A DNA stretch of 64,000 nt from Parapristionchus giblindavisi (lineage: Eukaryota > Nematoda > Chromadorea > Rhabditida > Diplogasteridae): contig CALSFV010000286.1 in the NCBI GenBank assembly GCA_943737045.1, positions 382,501 through 446,500 on the forward strand. Direction: 5' to 3'. This document shows positions 50,050 through 61,941 of this stretch, piece after piece (the first letter of the stretch is position 1; every line of letters starts with the position of its first letter). Both the position numbers and the translations under genes were made by a program. Under the pieces are notes generated by a model. That model made no database searches. It was not told the origin of the DNA and worked only from the letters and a program-made list of their open reading frames with translations.

Positions 50050-53000
50050 TTATTGACTTTTCCAGGTCTATCATCCCTCTCAGTTCCTCTTCTCTATTCA
50101 ATCGTCTCTCTTCTCGGTGTCCTTCTCCTTCTCATCTCCACTCCTCTTGGATTCACTAAGATGTTTGGAATTGTGGCTGATCTTGCACAGGTACACTACT
50201 GTAGTTATTGATTGGTTCAGTTATTTATTGATTAGTCAGATCATTATTTATTTGTTTATCCTGAACATATTACCGGATCCTATTGGTTTTCCTGCTGATG
50301 ATTGTTTATATATGAAACTGACGAAACATCAATTCACTAGGGTGAAAGCTTTTTAGAAAAAATATCACCTGCTTGTACTTACAAGTTTAACGTTCAAGAG
50401 AATAAACTGGTCAGTCTGGTCTGTAATGGTATGTTCAAAATCACGAAAAGAAGTGAAAATGAGCGAGAGAATATGTGCAGAGCGTTTTTATTTTTTTCTT
50501 TTCGTTGCCTGGAACTTTTGAATGTATATAATATATAATAAATGAATTGTTTAAAATGCACAAATATAATAAGTTTTCCATGACAAAGTTTAAATTATAA
50601 GATGATGTTTCTCGGTTGTTACGTCTATGTGTATTCTTATCTGTTATCAGACTCGTCCTCCTCCCACTGATGACATCACCGTCGAACGTCTGGAGTTATT
50701 CTGTCAACGACGATCACTCACATCGCCTGACTCGAAGAGAATGAGGAATGGACTCTCGAACGGATATGGAGCCACGCCCAATGGTAGGGTAATGATGACA
50801 GTTATTGATTAATTAAGTGATTGAGAACTATCGTTGCTATTGTCGAAACTTTAGATTTGTTTTGATAAAGCAACCACCTGTCATATACATGTTTCACTTA
50901 ATGCATTATAGTCAGATGAAATCTGGAAATGTAATAACGGTTACGCAGCTATTGAGAATAAAAAATCCACGCGATTATAATATGTACAACCAAAATAGTT
51001 ATTACATTATAACTATTATATCGATACAATATTGAACATCAAAATAAGGCAGACAAGAAAATGGTTGAATTCATAATTTGCATGATATAACAAATGCACC
51101 ATGGAAAATGTTGAAACCATACTTGAACCCCTCTAGTATAATATGACCTCTGATGTATTTGCAGGTTATTCCCTGTATTCTTCGGGCACATCTCCTCTAT
51201 TCACTCGTCGTGCCCGTACCCGTCTCGATAGTGGTACAGCTGCATCGGATTCGGAGTGTGTTGTCGGTCCTCCATCGATGATCAATGGACGTCTACCCAA
51301 ACTGACGATCGATGATGATGATGTCAGCGTTGATGACAATCTCAAGGGAGCTTATGGTAAGTCAAACCGCCACACTTTTGCTAATAAGGGTTATCGAACT
51401 TTTTCTCTTTGCCTTTTTGGCTCATATAAAACCTTTGTACTTGCGTACTAAAAGACGATAATTTTCCTGTGATTAACAGTTGAATGTACTATATATTATA
51501 CATAATAATAGTAGATGATTGATTTATTGATTGATATCTAGGTGACACTGCATCTACACGTCTCGTTCCATCCACCTCCACTCCTACTCTAATCACTACA
51601 ATAGGAGCCTCATCTGCCTCATCCTCTTCTGCCTACTCGTCGGCCTCCTCTTCCCCTTCGTCCTCATCGCCTCTTTCATCTTCACCGACATCGATGATGA
51701 CGTCATCAGGAGAAGGTGTGAGGTCATCGACATCACCTCCATCTAGTCCATCGACGAGGAATGGTGGATATATGAGTATGCCTCTGAGACAGAAGTCGCT
51801 GAGATGGTATCAGAATGTACTACACTCATTCAAGTATACACTGGCCATCATTGGAATGTTGACGCTTACGGTGGGTTGCTATAGATTTCTTTCATTCAAT
51901 TTATACAATATTTATGAATGATAAATGTGCACTACTTTATAACACCTTTCCAGTCCAAAAGTATAGTATACCTTTCCTTCGTGTTTATTTTTTTTTGCCC
52001 CCCCCCCCTTTTTTTTGGGCTGGTCCGGTGTTCTGTAGTGTTGATAAATGGAGATCATGGACTGTTTTGACCAGTTCAGTGCATTGACATCCAAGGCTTT
52101 GAAGGCGTGTGGCTTTGAATGATGGAATAAATTGATGCACTGATCTGCTATAATCTGCATGGGTTGGGGGGAGGGGAATTAGTTGTGGAGGGATTGTGAA
52201 CGAGAATATTTGTGGTCATATTTTCATACTTTTCCATCCAGGCTATCACCGTTTTACTGGTGTTGATCAATGCGCTCAAGCTGCTACTTGGCTATAGAGA
52301 ACTGCCAATGTATGCACAATATCTGGAGGTGAGCAATAATAATAATAATAATAATAATAATAAACCATAGAACGATCTCACACAATATTTCGCTGCTTGC
52401 TCGGTACAATGCGCACTAAACTGAACCACAACTAGCCCGCTGAATTACCGTTTCGCACTCTCCTCAAACACTGAGGAAACTAAAATCCAACGCTGGGACC
52501 GGTTTTGAGATGATAATAACCTAATCATACCTAACGAAAATATGAAAAAAAATGTCGATGATGACGTCTCCTGTATAACACTACCAAACTCATATATCCT
52601 AATCAACCCGATGAACTGCCGTTTCGGACTCTCATCAAAAATTGAGGAAACTAATATCGAGCTAATGTAGAGTTTTTTACTAACAGCAAAAACATACTGA
52701 ATAAGAATAAAAAAATCCGTCGATCGGTCTCAATTTGCTTTGCGTAGTAACAGTAATAGTAAATGTGTTAAACGATTCGATCGATATATTTCGTCTGTTA
52801 CCGTAATCTGATGTTTCAGGTGAACTCCCGACACGCTTTCGGCCTCGTTGGCGTCGCCATCGAGATTGTCATCATTGTGTGAGTATTGATTTCTTGTATT
52901 GATTTGTTTGTTGATCGATTGATTACGGTACATTATCGATTTCTTCTTCCAGATACATCATGGCGACATCGGTCGTTGGCGTATACACGATGCCGATATT

Positions 53001-54702
53001 GCGATCGATAAAACCAAAGAGAGGTATCGATATAGTTACTCATTGTGTACATTAGCGTAGCGCCATAAAACACATTATTACCTAACTTTCACAATATTTA
53101 ATTTTACATTTAATGTGCATCCTACGTACATTTATTAATATTATTAAATTTAATTAGTTTGGTTATTCTTTTCCTTTCTGGTAGTGTTGCGTATGATTCA
53201 TGGAAAATAAACGTACCTCTGTTGACGTAGGTAATCATGGCAATAACTGGTATTCATTTGCATCAAAAAGTATCAAATCATTGCATTTTGAAATTAGTAC
53301 ACAAACTTAGCGTTTTCTTGTCTCAGTGCTATATCATATTTGTAAGCATTCTCAATGTTATTGGTGATCTCAATTAAGGTGGAACAACAATGACTGCAGT
53401 CATCATCAACTGTTCTATCGTCGTCGTCCTCACCTCTGCATTGCCCGTCCTCGCTTCCACACTTGGTGAGTGAAGTGTCCCCCGAGCATAGGTGGGCGCG
53501 CGAAAACGAATTATTTTTGCGCACAGCCTTGCCTTCCCTTGCGGGGCCTTGCACATAGCCTTACCTCGCAAAAAATTGGAAAATTTCCGGTCAATTCTGC
53601 TAAAAATAGCCATGCGCATAGCCTTGCCTTACAATTCTCCGGTTTGCGCACAGCCTTTCCCCCACCGTGCCCACCTATGCCCCCGAGGGCACTAAAATGG
53701 GCGGAGTCTAGATTCCAGACTTCCAGAATGATTTGTATAGTCTACGTGACATTTTTGAAAGATTATTCTATTCTATTCCTCTAGTACTCTTGATTCTGTT
53801 TTGGCATAGTTCTATGGCGACCATCGTTTTGGTCGTCGTTTCAAGGGAACATGGTAGTTTCTTGCTTCCTTAGGCTTCTATATGGACTAATTATGATTGG
53901 ATTCATCAATTTATTTAGGCCTGACGACATTCGATCTTCTCGGCCTCTACACATCACTGCGGTGGTTGAGCAATTTTAAGTGAGTCATCGATTGATTATT
54001 TCCAATGGATTAGAGAATTCTTGCTTGTCTAATTGTAAGGGTCTTATGAGATTAGTGAAACATGAATATCAATGGTACATTGTGTGTAAGTACGCCTTTG
54101 TCTCTCTAGTTGATTTGTTGGTCAATGTATCGATTCATGAAATACCATTCGCCATCTGTCATTCGGAAGATTTATTATCGATCAATAATATCTCATTATT
54201 ATTGATTTTATTGATTGATTGCAGATTGGTACTGACGTACAACGTCCTCTTCGCCATTGTCACCACTCTGGTTGTGGTGAATCGAGCGACTTCGTCTGTT
54301 AGATCTCAGCTACTCAAGAGGTACGGTAGATTGTGACAGTATACACAGAATTGTCTGTCAGTAACATTCCTTTGTCTGTCACTCTACTCTGTGATAGTCA
54401 AATATTCTAATTGATTGGTGGTAGGGTGCTTAAGAATTCCTCCTCTTAACAATTCTTCTTGACTTTACTTGGTTTTTGGTTTTATAGTGAAATATGTATA
54501 TGATTGCTCCAACAATAAAATAGTTTGATTACTTTTCGTTTATTTCAGTTTACGTGATCTCAAGTTTTGGCGTAGCCCACCACCTGTCCCATCTTCCTCG
54601 ACGACTACAGATGACTGTAGTAGTTCATCGTTGACGACGGACGCTGAATCGGCGTCTGATTCCACTACGACCGCCCTTCTCGAACACGAAAAGCAGGATT
54701 GA
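44454..54702 (+). CDS. lmbr-1: LMBR1/LIMR-family multi-pass membrane protein
   Basis: Twenty exons join in phase to 706 residues: 44454-44483, 45026-45078, 47051-47120, 47337-47402, 47452-47514, 47831-47892, 48518-48607, 48865-49018, 49500-49638, 50066-50190, 50651-50783, 51165-51356, 51542-51870, 52242-52328, 52820-52878, 52953-53023, 53379-53465, 53919-53979, 54225-54320, 54549-54702. It follows human LMBR1 throughout: FHGWVREHIICLLLFIALYL, LLPFSVLGAELLQRYPSSYY, SLLHSLWNYVFFLSNISLFV, STPLGFTKMF, RHAFGLVGVAIEIVIIVYIM, TTMTAVIINCS, FDLLGLY, LVLTYNVLFAIVTTL. About nine membrane helices are expected. The central cytosolic loop is enlarged by a serine-rich insert of about 170 residues, and an acidic, serine-rich tail follows the last helix. 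Human LMBR1 has 490 residues. The family includes the lipocalin receptor LMBR1L; the nematode function is not established. The first two exons are the weakest part. Confidence 0.9.
45902..46919 (+). mobile_element. 5'-truncated non-LTR retrotransposon (reverse transcriptase C-terminal part)
   Basis: An open frame of 284 residues (45902-46756) lies in LMBR1-like intron 2, same strand. It contains the reverse transcriptase catalytic motif LYADDIKIY, a following LPLASHKCTTLHLG segment, HCRAISIKAKSACHILMRAL and the C-terminal VQNYFTRRVF typical of CR1/jockey-type elements. The fingers and N-terminal RT motifs and any endonuclease are missing. After the stop, about 160 bp of 3' tail ends in AAATAAATTATTATTATTA, a short ATT tail. 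This is typical 5' truncation from target-primed insertion. The open frame is intact, so the insertion may be fairly young. Confidence 0.85.
47676..47762. mobile_element. Hairpin MITE, family B, partial copy
   Basis: In an LMBR1-like intron: GTGCAAAAGTCCCGAAAAG with AAGAGTGTGTAAAAAAG and TTTTCTCT halves related to the copies at 12736 and 16883, here in the opposite orientation. Confidence 0.4.
49682..50046 (+). mobile_element. SINE-like repeat with (TTA)n tail, copy 1
   Basis: In LMBR1-like intron 9. The body holds a roughly 62-bp unit twice (49683 and 49857): GTTTCCTC...TTTGATGAGAG...TGAAACGG. It then runs through GTTTAGTTTAGTG and ATTGTAC to a pure (ATT)n array at 50001-50046. The same order in the second copy at 52336-52664, on the other strand, shows this is a defined element with a 3' microsatellite tail. 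Confidence 0.65.
50440..50512. mobile_element. Hairpin MITE, family B, copy
   Basis: In LMBR1-like intron 10: AATCACGAAAAGAAGTG with GAGAGAATATGTG and a TTTTTTTCTTTTCG right half that pairs with the left half. Confidence 0.4.
52336..52664 (-). mobile_element. SINE-like repeat with (TTA)n tail, copy 2
   Basis: In LMBR1-like intron 14, inverted relative to copy 1. The minus strand reads two diverged 62-bp units with GTTTCCTCA, GATGAGAGT and GAAACGG, then TTCAGTTTAGTGCGCATTG and a (TTA)n array. Divergence from copy 1 is moderate. Confidence 0.65.
53475..53697. mobile_element. MITE with CATAGGTGGGC ends
   Basis: In LMBR1-like intron 17. The ends GTCCCCCGAGCATAGGTGGG and its imperfect complement flank internal repeats of GCGCACAGCCTTGCCTT. 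GC-richer than its surroundings; the open frames are not genes. Confidence 0.6.
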
Positions 54703-56075
54703 GTCGTACTCTTATCTATATATCGTATCGTCTACTTCCTATTGTATACTATTCGATCGAACGTAGTACGTACTGTAGCTTTAGCTTCTCATTCTGGTAG
54801 ATCGTTTTCTCATTTTCCTCCTCTCGGGTTCCCTCGACCATCTTTCCTTTTCCCTCACTGATTATTGATTGTTTTTGTATCTGCCGTATACCGTTACCGT
54901 ATTAGCTCACCCTTACAATATATTTCCAATCGACTGATTGCATTTGATTCAGCTAAAGTATCGTGTTTCGCAAAGAGATTTTACATTTCCCCTCAACCTG
55001 TGGATGCTAAACCTTTATAAAATGTGTTCATTATTATTCGTGCTTTTTTCCGTTCCGCGAATCTCTCATTTCTGCCGCTTTGCCTTGTTATCGGATAGAT
55101 AGTGTAGTGCACTTATCACTTAGAAGGTAGCTCTCCATTTTGTTTTCCATTCCAAAGCTCCGCCTATTTGTCGTTGTATTTCCATGCTCTGACCCCCTTG
55201 TCCCCCCCCCCTATCCTTTGCATATTTTACCTACTAATAAATTGATTTTATTGTTGTGTTTGCCGTTTCCCCTCTTTATAATGTATTTTATTAGCTCTGC
55301 TAAGATTTTAATTGAACTACTAACCCTCTGACTCCTACTGTATTCATTGCTCCGCCCCTTTACCGTATTCTCTGACCCCGCCCCTCATCCTATTATTGAT
55401 CGATTACAGACAATAGCCAAACTCGAAACCAAGTATTGTGTATTTCCTCTCTACGGGTATGATCCCTCTCCCTATTGTAGTCTCCTTTATCATCCTGAAT
55501 TGTTGTGCCTACCGTAGTCTCACTTTCTGTCGTTTGTACCTTCACCACACCACACCCACGTTGTACCTTTTACTCATATAAGATAATTATTCGTATGTAT
55601 CCCTCTGTCTCCACTGACCCGTTTTACATCGACTAGACCATCCCATCTACGGTATTGCCCCTTCTCCCGTCTTTCGATCAATATTTAGATTACTGTAGGA
55701 ATACCGTATCCTTGTTCTTTGCCCTTTTATCGATTAGTACCATGTCGAACTCAGCGCGCCCAACTTGTATTCTGCAATAGAACGTTTACTCGTAAGCCTT
55801 AAGCATTCCCCTGTCCGTGTAGTCAAGCCACGCCCCTTTTCGTAAATCGATAATTGTTCTGTATATACAGTATGTGTAATGAACGAGATTGCCAACCCAT
55901 ATTCATTCTTAAAGTGCACTCATTTCATTGGAATAAACGATTTGACGGATTATCGATTGATTTTCACGAATATTGATTTAAAAAAGTTAAATATTGGTCG
56001 ACGTTTCCCATTGAACTACTTTGATTGGTATTGTATTGTTCGACATGAGTGGTGGATGAGTACGGTAGTTACAGT
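54703..56075. other. Intergenic region between LMBR1-like and met-2
   Basis: Both neighbours run on +. AATAAA at 55236-55241 is a candidate polyadenylation signal. The stretch is rich in TACTGTA/TACCGTA words. TTACAG at 56069-56074, one base before the chosen met-2 ATG, is a candidate trans-splice acceptor. A spacing of 1.37 kb is large for a nematode operon. Confidence 0.5.
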
Positions 56076-59000
56076 ATGGATGAACCATCGGATGATCCAA
56101 CTGTGGACTCTGGTCAAGTTATGGAGAATGAGCAGTCAGAATCTCATGCGATTGAATCTACACCATCCAAAGATCAGAGTCTATTGAGTAAGGCTGTTGA
56201 GGCCGGAGACGGAGAGACCAAAGATCAATCTGAAGAGATCAAAGATCAACTTGAGGCTGATAGGATCGAAAGTGAACAAGTCGAGTCTGGAAAAGCGGAA
56301 GATGAGCAAGTTGATTCTGAAGGAAGTAAAGCTGACCCTGAAACTGTACGAGAGACCACTGAAGAACCTATAGTGTCTGGAGAGACTGGTGGACAATCAG
56401 TGGAGCAGGAAGAGATCAAAGATCAACCGGAAGATACTAAAGAGATCAAAGATCAATCTGGTCAGATTGAGAAGATCCAAGATGAGCAAGTTGAATCGAA
56501 AGTTAGAGAAGATACTCTTGAAGGCTCAAGTGTAGAGGTTGAGAAGAAAAATGTGGAGGAACAGGCGGAGATTGTAGACCGAACATTGCAAGAGATCAAA
56601 GATCAAGTTGAATCTGAAGAGATCAAAGATCAAGCTGAATCTGAAGAGATCAAAGATCAACTTGAATCTGAAGAGATTACAGGTCAAATAGATCCTGAAG
56701 AAATCAATGATCAAGTTGAATCGCAAGAGATCAAAGATCAAGTAAATCAGATACCAGAAATCAATTGTGAAGGAATTGAGAATGAAGGCGATGACTCTAA
56801 GGATTTGAAGGATGAGCAAGTGGACACTGAGGAAGACGAAGCTCCAATGTCACAAGAGATTGAAGATCCGATGGAATCTCAAGATTGTAATGATAAAGTT
56901 GATAAAGAAGAGTCTGTCGATGTACCTGAAGAGACCAAAGAACAGCCGGAAACATGGAAAGGAGAGAATATAGGTCAAGATATTGAATCAGAAGATATGA
57001 AAGATGAGGCGGGAACGAAAAAAGATGTGAAAGATGAAGATGAAACTGTTTCAACTGAGATTACTCCAATGAATGAGGCTATTGAGGCAGTAAGGACTGA
57101 CAACATGGATGATGTGGTGAGTTGTTTTATTGATTGATTGATTGAATTATCGATTTATTGATTAATTGAAGGTGGATATGGCATCAGACGAGGAATTGAT
57201 ATTGGAAGATCAGACGGGAGAAGACGAGGAACCAGTCATGGTATCGTATCTTTATAGATTTTTAATGCTATTTATTTATATAATTAATTTATAATTATTG
57301 ATTTTTTATACTTTCCAATTCATTGTTCACTTTACACTGACTTTTATTCAGGCTGAAACAACCACTGCCAAGAGTGAGGAGGAAAATCATGATTCCAGTG
57401 GAGATGGTATTGATTAATTATTGATTATCTATTGAGTACGGTATTAAACTATGTCAATTATCGATTCATACATTTTCATACCCTCGCAATGCGAGGATTA
57501 ACCCACTATATAAGGCATATTTAGGCCACTTGATAACAAAGGAAGCTAAAAATGACAAATTTTAAGCGAAAATAACGAATTTTGTGAATCAACCCACCCT
57601 ATTTCGAGAATTTACCCACTACATAAACATAAACGGCGAGGGTACCGAAAATGTATGTTATCGATTGATTCGTTGCAGCCATCGAATTGATAGAAACAGA
57701 CGAGATAATAGTGGACGAGAATGAAGATGACGATGATGGATCGGTCTTTTCGGTACGTTTATTGATTTACTTTCGGATCTTTGTTATTGATTTTTTTCTA
57801 TGATTTATTGTTTTTTTACAGCCGAAAATCTTGAGAATGTACGCAGAGCTGCAGAATGAAGCCGCCAAGCTCATGGACAGTACGGTAAGCAGGAAGATTG
57901 TATTGATTAATTGTCCGATTTATTGATTGATATCGATTGATTGATTTCAGTCTCCGACTAACGTATACAATCTTCCAGAGGAATGGAGGGCAGCGATGGC
58001 TAAGTATTCAAGAGCCATCTTTGATTGGTGAGTGAATCTTCTTTAATATAGTGGATCATAAGTCGAAAAGTGTTACAAAGTACCAAGCCTGACCGCATTT
58101 TTTGCCAAAAATTTCCCAAAAACCGGACAAAAAACCGGCACTTCTTCGGATTCTGGATTATTGAATTTGGGCTATTCAGTTTACTCTAATATGCATTGTT
58201 CTTGAGTGCTCTGTAAAGTGTGATAACTGTTTATTGATTAGGTTCGCTGCACTACCCGACTCGTCCGCATTGAGTGACGTAACGATTCTCATGGATATCG
58301 ATTTGCCATTCCCACTCAAGGTTTATTGATTGTTTTTAAAATGGAAATTATTTCTTCCGCGTGCATGATCTTCCAACGATGATAAGTGTATGAAGCGTTT
58401 GCTATTTGAATAGATTTATTGATCGATAAATGATTGATTGCGTTCATTAATCGATAAATTTCATTGAATCATTCAATCAATGTTATTGTAGAAACCTCAA
58501 CTGGTCATGTTCAAGGCGGACCTTGGTGTTCGTCTGAAGGATATGTGGAGACAGGTCAAGATTATTTAGATTATTTACAATAGAAATAGATGATAGTAAT
58601 CATTCAAATGTACTAATATAGTCGTGTATTAGTATATTTAAATTAGCTATTCGATTTACTGTTTCGGCTGTTAGGTTCTATACTTTTTTCTGGGTTTCTA
58701 GATTTGTATATTATGGCACGTCGATTGCACATGCAAGTATCGTGTATGTTTATTAGTTTGGTGAGACGGCGATTCACGGGGCTGCGAGTGGTTCTTTATT
58801 TGCTCGAATTACCTTGGTGGTACCGCGCTCAATCTATTACTTGGGCGTGCAACGCGAAGTCATCGGGTGTAGGCAGTGAATGCTAATACGAATGAATCTA
58901 ATGCGTTAACAATAGTTTCGCATTGTTATTCCTTAGACTTTTGCTACAAACGAGATATATATATATTTTTTTTAATATTAAAAATATTTTATTGGTTTAA

Positions 59001-61908
59001 AAAAAACTTTGACATATTTGCAGACGAAGTCGCTGAGTCGCATTGGTGCCCACTACAAAGTGGACGAGAAGACGGCAGTCATGGCCCTCCTTCACTGCGC
59101 ATTCAATACTCGTATGTGATCTTGAACAGTAAATACTAGTATACGGTAGCATATCGTCTTATTGATTATTTCAGCGAACTACGAGCCCGATGTTGTGCCC
59201 CTTCTGCAAGAATACCAGATCAGCTTCATGGGCTATCATGTTGTACGTGAGGGTTACGGTAGTTCTGAGGCTAATATCGATTGATTCAGGTTGCGAAGCA
59301 CGTGCTACAGTACAAGGACGAGAGAAACTGGAAGAGTCCCGTGGAGAGTTGTGTGGTAGGCGACGTTACTTATTGATTTAACCATGTTACAGTATCCCCT
59401 GCCTGTGATCTCATGAAATCTACAGTAACCACAGTTGATCTTTGATCTTTCGCAGGAATTGCTACTGTCGCCTGCAGAGCTGTGCGTTGCACTGTACGTG
59501 GTGCATAGAGAGGCCACGAAGGGAGTCTCGGCGCGAATTCCGTGGGAATCAATTACGGTATGTTGCATTATCGATTGGCAAAGCTGAATCATTGATTTGT
59601 CTGCAGATTAGAACATTCTCGATTCCCCGCGATCAACTACATTTGTATGAAGATGTAAGCTAACTTTTTTTTAAAATCAATAAATCAATATCTTGAAATT
59701 GCCAGACTCTTCGTGACGCAGTTGATCAATTGAGACTTCCTGATTTAGAGGAGGAGGAGAAAGCGTACGTGTATTCCTCATTTTATTGTTGATGGTTTTT
59801 TTATTAGATGCTGAATTCGAACATAAAATAAAATACGCGAAAAAGTACATAATAAAAATGGATGGCTTTTCTTTTTTAGATACTTTTGTTCATTATTTAA
59901 TTATTTAAGATTGGAAGAGCAGGCTCGATTGGAAGAACTTGTGAACGCTATGATCAAGGAGACTGAAGAGGCACGAGAGAATCTCAATCGGGCTCAGGAC
60001 GAATTTGTCCAAATGGTAGGCATACTGTAGTCATGAGAGTGAGATTATCGATTGGTTCTCTCTTTAAAGCGCAAGGAACATGACCAAATATTGATGAATC
60101 GTCGCCGTGGTATCGGTACGATTCTTCCAATTGGATTCGTCGAATCTGGAGAGAAGTTGGCTGAAGTGGAACAGGTACTGTATACCCTACTCTGATTGAG
60201 GGATACCGTAATCTTGTTTATTGATTGATTGATCGTTGCAGGAGATAGAAGTGATCGAGAGCGAGATTCAAATCGTGCCTGATCTACAGAATGTGTCACG
60301 GGAGATTGGCCTCGAGGAAATGATTATGCTTGGCGGCGAAAAGATTCTCTTACGGTACTGTAAATTACTATAGGTTACGATAGCATTGGGGTCGGTGATG
60401 TTTGCATTATGGTGTGATGATGGTGCATTGAATACGATCGACGAATACTAATAGCTCATTCGTTTCAGTGAGAAGAACTGCGCATCGGCGAGGTTCATGG
60501 ATGGAATCTACGTTTCCCCGGTTATTGATTTTATTGATTTATTTGCGTTCTATTTTTTAACAAATGTTTTATTTTCCTAGTTTTCGCCAATATACTTTTC
60601 TTGAATACATTTATGATATACTATTACTGTGCGAGCATAACATATATTTGTACATTCTAATAATTATAAACTTAATAATTTGTAGAAGAAGGATCGTGAA
60701 GTGATCGTTCAATTGGATACCGTTGACTCTGTTCCATTCCATACGAGTATCTGCAATATCGCCTTTAAGGAACGAAAGATTCCGGTTCGTTACCTTTCAA
60801 AATTCAATTGTTGTACAATTCATTTAAATAATTTATTGCCCCCCCCCTATAGCTTTGATAGTAATTTAAAAATCTTTTTTTTATAATTTACTGATCAGAT
60901 TAGAAAATTGCGAGGGATTATTCTACATTAGAAGGTTATTGATTCGACTTTCTAATCTTGCACTACTGTACATTTCCTCTCCATTTCAGATTATGTGTGA
61001 AGGTCTGCGTGTCGTGGCTGAGGCTCGTCATCCGTGCAAACCGAACCTTCCCGGTCTCTACTCGGGCACAATTGGAGCCCGCTTCGATATCAACAAGCAG
61101 CAGTACCTGGTGAGCGAACTGTAGTGGGATACGGTAGGTCGCGGGGTCACAGTAGATTGCGGTAGTGTACTGTAGCAGGGTGTTGGATTGATAATTTCTC
61201 CCTATATTCAGATCTTCTTCGATGACAATTTCGATATGTTTGTCAATGCACGCAAGACATTCCTCATGGCCGATCAACCTTTCCACAATGGTGTATTCAG
61301 AAAGGTACTGTGGATACCGTAATCTCTCAGATGCTTCTGATCGATTACGGTATGCCTGAAACACAAAATATTCGGTAAACATTCAGGAGCTCGTATACAA
61401 ATATCTGGCGCCGAACCTGAACGATGACGCAGCGTCGTACGAGAGAAGCATGTAAGATCAAAGATCTACTGATTATTGATTTACTGATCTTTGATTTTTT
61501 GCAGTTTCATGGAGCGCTTCTGGGCCAAGTATCCCTACTGGTTGCTGGTGAAGATGACGAAGAAGCAGAGGATTAATGTATGTCGATTGATCTTTGATCT
61601 TTGGTCTTTGATCTTATAATGTTCAGGCTCGTGCTCGTGATGGTAGTAGTAAGTCGGCAATTGTGATAGATGTGGATCGTGCCGTTTGTAAACTTCGATT
61701 CGATCAACAAACGGTCAGTAACACTACACTGATTGTGATTAACAGTTTATTATTTGATCTTTGATCTTTGATCTCTTGTTTGAAGGGTCCGGATGGTGGT
61801 TGCACGCTGGAGCCGTGCACGAGACACGCAAAGCACGATGAAGAGTGGATGTGGAGAGGAAGTGTGCGACTGGCTCAGATTGTGAGTATTATTTGGGTTA
61901 TTAAACTT

Positions 61909-61941
<33 letters not shown>

